A stretch of 64,000 bases of DNA from Fibrobacter sp. UWB2. Lineage in GTDB: Bacteria; Fibrobacterota; Fibrobacteria; Fibrobacterales; Fibrobacteraceae. Where the stretch lies: assembly GCF_002210425.1 (NCBI RefSeq), contig NZ_MWQK01000002.1, forward strand, positions 620,001-684,000. Direction: 5' to 3'. Made by a program: the position numbers and the translations under genes. The notes beneath the pieces are model-generated. The model did not search any database. It saw only the letters and a list, made by a program, of their open reading frames with translations, and was not told where the DNA came from. This document shows positions 1 to 8,263 of this stretch, piece by piece; positions within the stretch are counted from its first letter, which is position 1; every line of letters begins with the position of its first letter.

Positions 1-1
1 C

Positions 2-631
2 GTGTTCTCTGCCGTGACTCCGGATGCCCAGCGCTCCATGTGGACTTACCTTGGCGCTTCGGACTTCCTCGGTTCGGATGACTTTACTCCGGCTCTCTAT
101 GATGGTGTGGGCCTCCTCTATGCAGAAGGTTATCGCGCATTTAACGGTGAATGCTTCAAGAAGTCGTTTACTCTGGCTCGCAGCCTCGGTGTAGAAACGG
201 CTCTTGACTTTAGCTCGTTCGGCGTTGTCGAAGCTTGCCGCAAATTGTTCGATGAACTTTTCGAAGAAAAGATGATTGATATCATCATCGCTAACGAAGA
301 CGAAGCTTACGCTTATGCAGGCGTCAAGGAAGAAGCTGCCCTCGAAGTCTTGGCCAAGAAGGCTAAGGTTGCGGTCGTGAAGATTGGCAAGCGTGGCGCC
401 TTGATTGCTAAGGATGGCGTGGTGACTCGCGTATCTGCGGGTGCTGCAAAGGCTATTGATACGACGGGTGCCGGTGACCTCTGGGCATCGGGATTCCTCT
501 ATGGTTACATGAACGGCTGGGATATGGAACGCTCGGGCAAGCTCGGTAGCATCGTCTCGAACGAAGTGGTCCAGGTGATGGGCGCCCAGATTCCGGAAGA
601 AGGCTGGCAGCGCATTTACGCCCAGATGTAA
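2..631 (+). CDS. PfkB-family sugar/nucleoside kinase (adenosine kinase-like), 5' truncated
   Basis: The frame is open from the window edge, so the N-terminus is missing and the first codon seen is not the real start. The 209 visible residues end in the PfkB signature DTTGAGDLWASGFLYG, which holds the catalytic Asp of the anion-hole motif (TGAGD). The preceding ANEDEAYAYAG and KIGKRGALIA segments are also typical. The family phosphorylates sugars or nucleosides with ATP in the cytosol. The closing part resembles bacterial adenosine kinase-like members, but the substrate cannot be fixed from this half. The next gene starts 10 bases downstream, so co-transcription is likely. Confidence 0.85.
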   Translation: MFSAVTPDAQRSMWTYLGASDFLGSDDFTPALYDGVGLLYAEGYRAFNGECFKKSFTLARSLGVETALDFSSFGVVEACRKLFDELFEEKMIDIIIANEDEAYAYAGVKEEAALEVLAKKAKVAVVKIGKRGALIAKDGVVTRVSAGAAKAIDTTGAGDLWASGFLYGYMNGWDMERSGKLGSIVSNEVVQVMGAQIPEEGWQRIYAQM

Positions 632-641
632 TTGAGGGTAT

Positions 642-1091
642 ATGGTTTCTGTTGTTCGTTCTTTTGTGAAGTCGTGGACTTTGAGTGCCTTAATCGTGCT
701 TGCTTTTGCAGGTGCTGCAAATGCGGCTGGAAATGCTGCTGAAAAAAGTGATGCCGAAAAGGCTGAACTTGTCGCTGAAATTGCCGTGCGCGATAGCGTG
801 ATGGCGATTCACGACAGCGTCTGCATCGTTGAAAAGAAAGCTCTCCGTTCGGACTTAGAAATCGAAAGAGCCAAGTGCGAAAACTGGGAACAGAGCTATA
901 ACACACTGAAGAAGAACAACGAAACTTGCGCCAAGGCGTTGAGCGTTGCTGTACAGGCAAGTCAGGAACAGGCTGAAAAGCAAAAAGCCAAGGAAAAAGA
1001 AAAGGAAAAGTCTGATGTCGTGATGCAGTCTGCATCTATGGCGGCAAGCTTTGGACTTGGCATGCTTATCATGTGGCTGATTCTGGATTAA
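642..1091 (+). CDS. Small secreted coiled-coil protein with C-terminal membrane segment
   Basis: The 149-residue product has an N-terminal signal peptide (hydrophobic stretch to about residue 28, with AANAAG as likely cleavage region). A charged Glu/Lys-rich coiled-coil follows (about 30-125, including a KAKEKEKEKEK run). A hydrophobic segment (about 130-147, GLGMLIMWLIL) at the very C-terminus could anchor it in a membrane. A GAGGG ribosome site lies just before the ATG. No family is recognised. It sits between the kinase and a secreted beta-propeller gene with gaps of 10 and 19 bases, so it probably belongs to the same transcript. A structural envelope role is only inferred. Confidence 0.7.
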   Translation: MVSVVRSFVKSWTLSALIVLAFAGAANAAGNAAEKSDAEKAELVAEIAVRDSVMAIHDSVCIVEKKALRSDLEIERAKCENWEQSYNTLKKNNETCAKALSVAVQASQEQAEKQKAKEKEKEKSDVVMQSASMAASFGLGMLIMWLILD

Positions 1092-1110
1092 CTTTTTTTG
1101 AGGGATTGAA

Positions 1111-2691
1111 ATGAAAAAAACGACATTTGTCTTGAGCTTGCTTTTGGGCGCAGGTCTTGCAATCGCTAAAAAGTCTGATGTTCCGACGGGACCGTTCCAT
1201 TGGGGAACGACGCTTAAGCAAATTGCTTCAATCCCCATGACCACTGCTGAAATTTCGGCGTTTATGCCCGAAAAGAAGGTGCTGTTTGTCGTTGGCGGAG
1301 AAAATGTTCTCGAAGTGGTTGATTTGGCTGACCCCGCAAATCCGAAAAAGATAAGCGAAATCAAGTTGCCGGGGGGCGCCTCTAGCGTAACGGTCAATGG
1401 AGACCTTGTTGCCGTAAGTCTCTTGAACAATCCCGAATGGAAAATGGGCCATGTGCAGGTGATGCGCTACAACAAGAAACTCGAAGTTCTTGGAAAGCAT
1501 GAACTGTGCTACATGCCCGATATGATTACGTTTACGCCGGATGGTACAAATTTGCTCGTGGCCTGCGAAGGCTCTCCGGACGAGACGTTCTCGGAAGATC
1601 CGGAAGGCGGCATTGGCGTTTTGTCGATTGCAGGCGTGAATGCGTCGGCGAGTGCAGCTGATTTAGCTAGGACTTGGAAAAAGCCGCAAAAGACGGTTGT
1701 CGGATTTGGTGAACTGGATTCGCTTGCATTGATGGCTAAAGGCATCCGTAAGACGGGCGTGAAGAGTTTTGCGCAGTCGCTTGAACCGGAATACATTACG
1801 GTTTCTGGTGATGGAAAGACGGCTTGGGTGAGCTTGCAGGAAAACAATGCAATCGTCAAGTTTGATGTCGAAGCGAAGAAAATCCTGGATGTGTTCCCGC
1901 TCGGTTATGTGGACCATTCCAAGCCGGGATTTGGCCTGGACATCAAGAAGAACAAGAAAATTGAAATCAAGAATTATCCGCTGCGCGGCCTTCGCCAACC
2001 CGATGGAATTTCGGCGTTCAGCGCAGGTGGAAAGACGTTTGTGCTCACGGCGAACGAGGGCGCTCCGGTCAACGATTACAAGGCCTGGACGGATGTGACA
2101 ACTCCGATGATGCTCTTGCAGAATGGTGTCATTGATCCGAGTGTGTTTACGTCGCAAGTGCTTGAAGATGTGAAGAACATCTCCGTGAGCAATTTGGAAC
2201 GCTGCAATGTTGTGCCTGATAAGACCGAAAATGGAATGTGTCCTTACATGTACAGCTTTGGAACGCGCTCGATTAGCATTTTCGATGGCGAAACAGGGCA
2301 CCTGATGTGGGATTCGGGCGACGCTTTTGAACAGATGATGGCCCAGATGGCGCCTGATTACTTTAACTGGAATTCCAAGAAGGGTAAAGTCAAGATGGAT
2401 GCCCGCAGCGAAGATAAGGGCTGCGAACCGGAAAACGTGACAACGGGTGTTGTTGGCGATAAGCGCTATGCATTTGTCGGGCTGGAACGCTCGAGTGTCG
2501 TTGCCGTGTTTGACATTGCGGGCGTTGAAAACGGAAATACGCCGAAGATTGTGGATTATTACTTGAATCCGAAAGATCGCGGCCCTGAAGGCATCTTGTT
2601 TATCCCTGCCGAAAAGAGCCCGAATGGCGAACCGCTTTTAATTGTAGGCTTTGAGTACAGCAAGACTCTTGCTGTATATAGCGTGAAATAG
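1111..2691 (+). CDS. Secreted choice-of-anchor I beta-propeller protein
   Basis: A signal peptide (about residues 1-19, ending AIA) precedes about 500 residues of repeated propeller blades: PDMITFTPDGTNLLVACEG, PEYITVSGDGKTAWVSLQE, PDGISAFSAGGKTFVLTANE, and near the end DRGPEGILFIPAE. This pattern is typical of the choice-of-anchor I family, which is related to the propeller region of some secreted alkaline-phosphatase-like proteins. The protein should act in the periplasm or at the surface. No catalytic site is evident and the ligand is unknown. A GAGGG-like site precedes the ATG. The gene converges with the helicase gene across a short hairpin. Confidence 0.8.
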   Translation: MKKTTFVLSLLLGAGLAIAKKSDVPTGPFHWGTTLKQIASIPMTTAEISAFMPEKKVLFVVGGENVLEVVDLADPANPKKISEIKLPGGASSVTVNGDLVAVSLLNNPEWKMGHVQVMRYNKKLEVLGKHELCYMPDMITFTPDGTNLLVACEGSPDETFSEDPEGGIGVLSIAGVNASASAADLARTWKKPQKTVVGFGELDSLALMAKGIRKTGVKSFAQSLEPEYITVSGDGKTAWVSLQENNAIVKFDVEAKKILDVFPLGYVDHSKPGFGLDIKKNKKIEIKNYPLRGLRQPDGISAFSAGGKTFVLTANEGAPVNDYKAWTDVTTPMMLLQNGVIDPSVFTSQVLEDVKNISVSNLERCNVVPDKTENGMCPYMYSFGTRSISIFDGETGHLMWDSGDAFEQMMAQMAPDYFNWNSKKGKVKMDARSEDKGCEPENVTTGVVGDKRYAFVGLERSSVVAVFDIAGVENGNTPKIVDYYLNPKDRGPEGILFIPAEKSPNGEPLLIVGFEYSKTLAVYSVK

Positions 2692-2698
2692 AACTTAG

Positions 2699-2718
2699 AT
2701 GGCGGTTTGGGTCCGCCA
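2699..2718. terminator. Hairpin between convergent genes
   Basis: A perfect 7-bp stem (ATGGCGG / CCGCCAT) with a 6-base loop lies between two converging stop codons. There is no long T-run on either side, so it may act as a weak bidirectional terminator or only as a transcript end. Confidence 0.35.
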
Positions 2719-2729
2719 TGACGCCATGG

Positions 2730-5363
2730 CTACATTACACTTTCCGGCCACGGGTGCTTTGGATAGCGCCCGCGGAGTTCCTTGCGGACCTCGGCGTAGG
2801 TGTTTTGCCAGAAGCTTGTGAGGTCCCATGTCTTTTGTATCGTGCGGAAGTTCGGTGCGAGAATGTCGTAACGCACTTTGAGCTTGCCGTCGGCGATTTT
2901 ATGCTCGCCGCGGAGTTGCATGAAGTCTTCTATGCGTGCAGAAATCTCAACGAGAACGCCGTCTGCACTTTGTACAATCTTGCCGCTGCTCTGTTCATCG
3001 GCTGTGGCGACCGCTTGGTAACTATAGCGGGCTCGCTTGCCGTTTGGCAGTACGTAATGATCGGGGAATGTCTTTTGCAACCAGGCTAACATCGACTTTC
3101 CGAAGTAATCTTCGACGATGTTGCGGTAGCGGTCTTCGTTGATGTCTCGCAAAAGGAATATGCCATCCGTGAGCTCGTTGAAGATAAGTTCCATATCTTC
3201 TTCGTTGAATTCTGGGAGCCCGTATTCTGGGTAAAGCTTTGCGGCAAGGCGCATCTTGATGAGGAGCGTATGCAAATTTTCTGTGAGGTAGCGGCCACTC
3301 CAGTTTTCTTTTTCGAGCTTGTCGCGCCAAGCTTCGGCGGTGAGCTCTTTGAGTTTTTCGAGAATTTTGGGCGATGCTTCTTGCGGGAGAATTTCTTTAC
3401 GGCTTGTTTCGCGAACGTCGCCGTTGGGGCTTTCGCTTTCGTGAATCTCGACGCCGATAAAGCGTTCTTGACCGCTGCGCCATAAAAGTTCGTAACGAAT
3501 GATATCGCTTTCTCCGCCGAGCAATTCTTTGGGCACGGGCGCGTAAAGGCTCACGCGAAGTTCGGATTTGCTACCGCCACCCGTGCGGAGCATGGAGAGC
3601 GCAAGCAATGCGTAAGGCGGCTCTGACACTTGCAAACGGATGGTGTTGCCGTTGCTCAATTTGTAAACGTTTCCGCTTGGAGTGGCGAGGGCATCCGGGA
3701 ATGCGGCGAGAAGCTGTTGCGCGATGAAATGTGAAGACAGAGCTTCGCTCTTTTTGGGGGAGGGACGAGCGGACGTCTCCTTGAGTGTATCGCGGAAGTC
3801 GCGCAGTTGCTTTAGCGTGAACGAGACTTCTCGCGGAACGTTGATGGCTTTTGAAAGTGTATCGCTTGCAAGCGTGAGCAAGTTGAGCGTATTTTTAGAT
3901 TTCTGTACAAACTCTGTGCCGGAATGAATCCAAGCCATGGCGGCGAGGAGCAAGTCGGGGAGGTCTGCGGCGCAAGTGGCTTTAGCCAAAATCAATGCGA
4001 GCGGAATGTTTGAAATTGGCGTTTGGATGGCGCGCTTGCCAAGTTCTGTGATGCGGCCGTCTTGCAGCATGCCGAATTTCTCGAGCATCGCGGTAGCGAC
4101 TTTTTCGCGCGCTTCTGGAATTGCCGTAGGCAGTTTTATTTGGGATTGCTTCGCCCCTTTGGGGCTCGCAATGACGTCATCATCAATTGTCACCCTGGAG
4201 CCGTTAGGCGATAGGGCCCATGAATCTTCGAGCGCTGCTTTTTGCAATAAAAGTTCCGAGGGCTCGATTTGCAAGACTTCGGGCACGATGCCTTGTGGCA
4301 TGTGCTTCTCGGCATCTTCGGTCCAGAGGCGGATGGCGCAACCGTTCTGTGTACGGCCGCTACGGCCACTGCGCTGGATGGCGTTCTGCAACGAAATCGG
4401 GAGCGTGCGGAGAACGTTCACTTTTTCACTATCATCATATTCACTGACGCGCTCAATGCCGCTATCGACAACGCCTGTGACGTTGGGGACTGTGATAGAC
4501 GTTTCTGCAATGTTGGTCGTAAAGATGACGCGCGGGCGTTCCGTCTCTTCGAAAATGCGGTCTTGCGTTTCGCGGTCTTGACCGCCGTAGAGTTCAAGGA
4601 ACTCGGCGATATTGTCGCCCAGAGCTTCGCTCGCGGCGGTGTGGCATTTGGCAATTTCGGCTTTACCCGGCAAGAATACAAGCGTTGTCTGCCAAACGTT
4701 ATTGCGGTACAAAGTGCGCAATGCACGGACGACTTCGCTTTCGATTCCTTGGCCTGCGCTGATGTTTGTGCCTGCTGCGGGCTTCTGGTGAAGAATTTGT
4801 ACGGGATAAAGCGGATGCCCGAGTTCCAAGCATTTGACGCCGAGCGCTTGTTCCATTTCTTCGCGGTTGAGCTTTGCACTCATGACGGCGATTCTTGGCG
4901 CTTTGATACTTTCACTACCTGAAGTTTGGCTTGCTGCTTGCAATTTGAGCAAGTACGCAAAGAGCAAGTCCATGTCGGCTTTGCGTTCGTGGTATTCATC
5001 GAAGATGACCCATTCCGCATTCATCTTGCCGTGCAGAAGCTCCTGCAAAAAGTTACCGTACGTTTGGAACAAGATTCTCGTAGCGCTAGATTTGCAACTG
5101 TCTTGGCGGAACTGGTAACCGACGGTCTTGCCGCAGGGCTCGTTGTGGAGTTTTGCTGAGTACTGCGCGAGGGCGAGGGCTGCGATGCGTCTCGGTTGCA
5201 ACACGACAATGCGACCGCTAAAGTGATTGCTCAAGAACCACGGGATGTACAAAGACTTACCGCTACCGGTGGGCGCTTCGACGAGCAAGTTGTTCGTCTT
5301 GTTGACTGCGTCTACGAGCTTTTGTTCTTCTTCGGCAATGGCTAAATCTTTGTACGTGCGCAT
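2730..5363 (-). CDS. hrpB: ATP-dependent RNA helicase HrpB-like (DEAH family), with repeat-derived insert
   Basis: The 877 residues match the HrpB layout. Walker A is EAPTGSGKS (residues 29-37), the DEAH box appears as FDEYHER (about 119-125), motif III is MSAKL, and motif VI is QRSGRSGRT. A winged-helix/HA2 region and the HrpB C-terminal domain follow. The protein should be a cytosolic helicase on RNA. HrpB is not essential in other bacteria and its exact target is not settled. Oddity: residues about 383-407 (WALSPNGSRVTIDDDVIASP and onward) are encoded by two palindromes that look like intergenic REP elements, placed just before the conserved LPTAIPEAREK helix. Other low-complexity loops (SARPSPKKSEALSS, SESPNGDVRETS) may have the same origin. 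Confidence 0.9.
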   Translation of the reverse strand: MRTYKDLAIAEEEQKLVDAVNKTNNLLVEAPTGSGKSLYIPWFLSNHFSGRIVVLQPRRIAALALAQYSAKLHNEPCGKTVGYQFRQDSCKSSATRILFQTYGNFLQELLHGKMNAEWVIFDEYHERKADMDLLFAYLLKLQAASQTSGSESIKAPRIAVMSAKLNREEMEQALGVKCLELGHPLYPVQILHQKPAAGTNISAGQGIESEVVRALRTLYRNNVWQTTLVFLPGKAEIAKCHTAASEALGDNIAEFLELYGGQDRETQDRIFEETERPRVIFTTNIAETSITVPNVTGVVDSGIERVSEYDDSEKVNVLRTLPISLQNAIQRSGRSGRTQNGCAIRLWTEDAEKHMPQGIVPEVLQIEPSELLLQKAALEDSWALSPNGSRVTIDDDVIASPKGAKQSQIKLPTAIPEAREKVATAMLEKFGMLQDGRITELGKRAIQTPISNIPLALILAKATCAADLPDLLLAAMAWIHSGTEFVQKSKNTLNLLTLASDTLSKAINVPREVSFTLKQLRDFRDTLKETSARPSPKKSEALSSHFIAQQLLAAFPDALATPSGNVYKLSNGNTIRLQVSEPPYALLALSMLRTGGGSKSELRVSLYAPVPKELLGGESDIIRYELLWRSGQERFIGVEIHESESPNGDVRETSRKEILPQEASPKILEKLKELTAEAWRDKLEKENWSGRYLTENLHTLLIKMRLAAKLYPEYGLPEFNEEDMELIFNELTDGIFLLRDINEDRYRNIVEDYFGKSMLAWLQKTFPDHYVLPNGKRARYSYQAVATADEQSSGKIVQSADGVLVEISARIEDFMQLRGEHKIADGKLKVRYDILAPNFRTIQKTWDLTSFWQNTYAEVRKELRGRYPKHPWPESVM
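4144..4217. repeat. Two REP-like palindromes inside hrpB
   Basis: Bases 4144-4175 form a palindrome with arms ATTGC/GCAAT and GCCCC/GGGGC. Bases 4189-4217 form another with arms CCCT/AGGG and GCC/GGC. They resemble the common intergenic REP type (GATTGCTTCG...CGCAATGAC and GTCACCCT...AGGG). Together they encode about 25 in-frame residues on the opposite strand. Confidence 0.65.
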
Positions 5364-5397
5364 TGTAGATGTTCTCTTTAGGTTTCTTTAAACAACA

Positions 5398-5420
5398 GAC
5401 CCCGGCGCATTGACCGGGGT
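5398..5420 (-). terminator. Rho-independent-type terminator
   Basis: On the minus strand ACCCCGG and CCGGGGT form a perfect 7-bp stem with an 8-base loop, followed by a T-rich tract (CTGTTGTTTAAAG). It lies downstream of the membrane-anchored protein gene at 5485-5949 and before the helicase start. Confidence 0.6.
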
Positions 5421-5440
5421 ATATAAATTAAATCTTTTCG

Positions 5441-5485
5441 CTTCTCTCGTCTCTAGTCTGTGAGCGAAGCGGTCTTTAGTCTGAC
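5441..5485. repeat. CTCGTCT/AGTCT intergenic repeat
   Basis: A run of near-copies of CTCGTCT, CTAGTCT and TTTAGTCTGA flanks a short GAGCGAAGCGG core. A similar CTCGTCTTT tract occurs inside the pseudouridine synthase gene near 15281-15318, so this is a dispersed repeat and not a gene. Confidence 0.5.
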
Positions 5486-5949
5486 TAAGCTTTCGGGTAT
5501 CTCAGCTTTTCGCCGGTAGCTTCATCAATGTAGGGGTGCTTGCCTTCACGGAACTTCTGGTTGATGACCAGGTTCTGGAGTCTTCTGCGGATACCTGCTT
5601 CAGTTTTGCAGAAGAAGAACACGACCTTGTTTGTACCCGGAACCTGGAACACAGCGAGCTTAAACTTCTGCGAAACGGCACGACGGAAAAACTTGATATC
5701 TTCTTTCTTCGGAATCACCTGATCGCTGCCCGGCTTGATTTCGCAAATCATGTCGGCATCGGCGAGCAAAGCCTTGGACTTCTGCTGGAGGGCAAGGAAG
5801 TTCGGTTCGGTGCTCTTGCGGATGTTTTCCATGTTGAACGGGCTTCTGGCTTTCAGGCCCTTGAGCGCACCACGGATAACAAAAAATAAAGCGACGACCA
5901 CGACCAGGATAATCAGGTAGGGCCAGTTGTTTGCTAAAAAGTCTAACAT
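5485..5949 (-). CDS. Membrane-anchored protein of unknown function
   Basis: The start is set by an excellent GAGGTGATT site directly before the ATG at 5949; a frame-open upstream ATG has no such site. The 154-residue product has one N-terminal transmembrane helix (about residues 8-28, WPYLIILVVVVALFFVI). A basic cytosolic-type domain of about 120 residues follows, with KKEDIKFFRRAVSQKFKLAV and a final RYPKA. No family is recognised. It is divergent from the BamA-like gene and ends in its own terminator, so it is probably monocistronic. Confidence 0.75.
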   Translation of the reverse strand: MLDFLANNWPYLIILVVVVALFFVIRGALKGLKARSPFNMENIRKSTEPNFLALQQKSKALLADADMICEIKPGSDQVIPKKEDIKFFRRAVSQKFKLAVFQVPGTNKVVFFFCKTEAGIRRRLQNLVINQKFREGKHPYIDEATGEKLRYPKA

Positions 5950-6035
5950 AATCACCTCAATTTGGTGCCTCAAATATAGCAATTTTTATGAGTTTCGCCA
6001 AAACCGCATGCGAATGCCTTTTGTATCTTTGATTC

Positions 6036-7319
6036 GTGAAATTTTTTGTGAAGACTTTTTTGTTGGCGGGGCTCGTTTCTGCCTTTGCATCTGCAAATGC
6101 CGCAGAGTCGGATTCGCTGCGTGTGGATTCCGACCTGTGCAGCGATGGTGCAAAAATCGAATCGATTGAGTTTGAAGGCCTGGAACATACGAAGCCTCGT
6201 GTGGTGTGGCGCGAACTTACGCACAAGGTTGGGGGCACTTTTTCACAGAAGGCTTTTGAATCGGAGAAGCTTCGCCTCCAAGACTTGGACCTCTTTACGG
6301 ATATTTACGTTTCTTGTAAAAATGGAAACGTCGTTTATAATTTCAAAGAAATCTTCCGTTGGATTCCATCGCCGGATAGCAAGACAACTGACCGCGATGG
6401 TCTTATGCTTGGACTTGCGCTTGCGAACCTGAATGTGCTTGGCGAAGACATTCGTGCCGAAGTGCACTACCGCACGGCTATCGATCCGTTCTTTGAAAAT
6501 AACGAGTATGCCTTTTACGCGAGTTCGCCATATTTGTTTGGCATCCCGCTTGGTTGGAATATTGATTTTACGCGAACCGATAGCTGGGACGATCTCCGTG
6601 AATTCAAGGACGCGAGTTGGTTGTTGAGTTTGGACTTGAATTGGAAATTTGTTCCGCATTATTCGCTTTTAGGAAAGTTGACTTATCGCTATCTTGAAAA
6701 AGGACCTGGCGTGCTACCGGAATTTGGGCTTGGCTTTGCCGTGGACTACCGCGATAGCGAACTCGATACCCGCAAGGGAATTTATTTTGAAAGCGATGTG
6801 ACGCATGTGGGCGTTGGCGGAAAGCGCGGCGAAAATTTTGTCGAATTCTTGGAAGATGCTCGCGCTTACTATTCGATCGGTCGTTTTGTTACGGGGGCAA
6901 CAGCGCTTGTTCGTTTGCGTCCGGGCGATGTAAAGCGCTATGATTATTTCTATCATGGCGGTACAAACTCTTTCCGTGGTCTTAACAGTCCGGATGCGGA
7001 GCATTTGGGCGTTCATGAAATGCTCTTGAATCTTGAAGAGCGTTTTGTGCTGTTGGAACGCCGTTCGGCATCGCTGTGGGGAATTAACTTCTTTTACGGA
7101 ATCCAGCTGGTGGCAGGTTTTGATGCAAGCGTGCTTTGGGACAAGGGGGCTCCTGGTTGGAAAAATTACGAAGGGGCTGTCTATGGTGGTTTGCACATCG
7201 TAATCCCTGCGCTTGACCGAATCCGTTTTGAAGTTGGCTACAGCCCCGATACGGGAAAACCGAAGTTTAGTTGGGGTATCTTGGGCAAAACGACAACGCA
7301 GCGCTGGCGGAGTAGGTAA
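6036..7319 (+). CDS. BamA/TamA-like outer-membrane protein (short POTRA plus beta-barrel)
   Basis: A signal peptide (SAFASANA) leads into one POTRA-like segment (about residues 40-115, IESIEFEGLEHTKPRVVWRE ... LDLFTDIYVSC). A surface-antigen-type barrel follows, with TRKGIYFESDV, YYHGGTNSFRGL and a final strand near GYSPDTGKPKFSWGILGK. The YHGGTNSFRG loop corresponds to the conserved barrel lid motif of the Omp85 family. At 427 residues with one clear POTRA it is much shorter than BamA, so it is probably an accessory Omp85 or TamA-type protein inserting other outer-membrane proteins. The start is GTG; a second GTG 12 bases later also gives a good signal peptide, and neither has a clear ribosome site. 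Confidence 0.8.
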   Translation: MKFFVKTFLLAGLVSAFASANAAESDSLRVDSDLCSDGAKIESIEFEGLEHTKPRVVWRELTHKVGGTFSQKAFESEKLRLQDLDLFTDIYVSCKNGNVVYNFKEIFRWIPSPDSKTTDRDGLMLGLALANLNVLGEDIRAEVHYRTAIDPFFENNEYAFYASSPYLFGIPLGWNIDFTRTDSWDDLREFKDASWLLSLDLNWKFVPHYSLLGKLTYRYLEKGPGVLPEFGLGFAVDYRDSELDTRKGIYFESDVTHVGVGGKRGENFVEFLEDARAYYSIGRFVTGATALVRLRPGDVKRYDYFYHGGTNSFRGLNSPDAEHLGVHEMLLNLEERFVLLERRSASLWGINFFYGIQLVAGFDASVLWDKGAPGWKNYEGAVYGGLHIVIPALDRIRFEVGYSPDTGKPKFSWGILGKTTTQRWRSR

Positions 7320-7438
7320 TTCGGTTTTGAATATACTTTGGTAAAAAAAGACTTTACAATTTCCGAATAAATACTAAATTAGGGATTATATTTGTAATAA
7401 AAAGATAATGAGGCTCAATGTGGGCCGACGGAGAATAA

Positions 7439-8029
7439 ATGGCAATAAACTACTTGGATCTTCCAATTGGACGCAAGTATCCTTACGAAGTGGACTGCGT
7501 CGTGGAAATCGGCAAAGACACGAACTTGAAGTATGAATATGACGAACGCTTGCATGTGTTCCGTCTTGACCGTTGTCTTTTGAGCTCTATGAGCTACCCT
7601 TGCACGTATGGTTTTATCCCGAGCACCAAGGCTGACGATGGTGATGCTTTGGATATGCTCATTTACAGCCCGGCATCTATGATTACGGGTACGGTTTGTA
7701 CGTGCCGCGTGATTGGCGCACTTGACATGACCGATGGTGGCAAAAAGGACTACAAGGTTTTGGGCGTGCCGGTGTTTAACCCGCGTCCGTTCTGCGACAT
7801 TACTGACGTGGACCAGATGTTCCTCCGCATTACGAAGAACTTCTTCCAGAACTACAAGGAACTGGAAGGCAAGGACGTACAAATTGGTGAATGGAAGGAT
7901 GCCGCTTTTGCCCGTGAAAAGGTGATTGCCGCTCACAAGGCCTACTTTCAGAACCAAGTCCAGGTGCCGGAATCCTGCTACCAGGAACCCGAACATGATG
8001 AAAAAATAACGGCTGAGGAGTTGATATAA
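7439..8029 (+). CDS. ppa: Inorganic pyrophosphatase (family I)
   Basis: The soluble PPase signature DDGDALDML provides the metal-binding aspartates, preceded by YPCTYGFIPST and followed by GKKDYKVLGVPV. It hydrolyses pyrophosphate in the cytosol and so drives biosynthetic reactions. The 196 residues match the family. A CGGAGAATAA site precedes the ATG, and a six-codon frame starting at 7418 ends in TAA overlapping that ATG. The last codons and stop fall inside the terminal arm of a dispersed palindromic repeat (8023-8082). Two terminators follow. Confidence 0.92.
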   Translation: MAINYLDLPIGRKYPYEVDCVVEIGKDTNLKYEYDERLHVFRLDRCLLSSMSYPCTYGFIPSTKADDGDALDMLIYSPASMITGTVCTCRVIGALDMTDGGKKDYKVLGVPVFNPRPFCDITDVDQMFLRITKNFFQNYKELEGKDVQIGEWKDAAFAREKVIAAHKAYFQNQVQVPESCYQEPEHDEKITAEELI

Positions 8030-8082
8030 GCCGAGAGTCGCGGGAGACCGCTTGCGGGCTCACATGACCGAGGCGCAATATC
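8023..8082. repeat. Dispersed palindromic element, copy 1
   Basis: GATAT at the left and ATATC at the right form terminal inverted repeats about 60 bases apart. Inside are GTCGCGG, an inner hairpin, and ACATGACCGAG. A second copy with the same order of motifs is at 60873-60937. The left arm supplies the end of the ppa coding sequence. Confidence 0.55.
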
Positions 8083-8085
8083 TAG

Positions 8086-8107
8086 AAAAACAACGAAGTT
8101 GTTTTTT
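8086..8107 (+). terminator. Terminator after ppa (first)
   Basis: AAAAACAAC-GAA-GTTGTTTTT forms a 9-bp hairpin running into a T-rich tail. Confidence 0.6.
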
Positions 8108-8152
8108 ATTTATCTAAAGTCTTGGAATTTGCGCATTATAGAATTTATCTAT

Positions 8153-8188
8153 GGTCCTGCCTGCTTGGCGGGACCATTAAATTTTTTT
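8153..8188 (+). terminator. Terminator after ppa (second)
   Basis: GGTCCTGCC-TGCTT-GGCGGGACC forms a 9-bp stem with one wobble pair, followed after a few bases by ATTTTTTT. Confidence 0.7.
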
Positions 8189-8203
8189 ATCAAAATGTTT
8201 GTT

Positions 8204-8243
8204 TTGTTACAAAATATTTAATATATTATTTTTGTTGTAACAA
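8204..8243. promoter_or_regulatory. Inverted repeat upstream of a small secreted protein gene
   Basis: TTGTTACAA (8204-8212) and TTGTAACAA (8235-8243) are exact reverse complements separated by 22 A/T bases, 20 bases before the next ATG. It could be an operator over the promoter or a leader hairpin; the sequence alone does not decide. Confidence 0.35.
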
Positions 8244-8263
8244 TTAAAGTATAATGAGGTCAT

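Noticed and set aside
8250-8255. TATAAT as a -10 box
   Set aside because: It directly abuts the GAGG ribosome site, leaving no room for a normal leader; it is probably chance in A/T-rich DNA.
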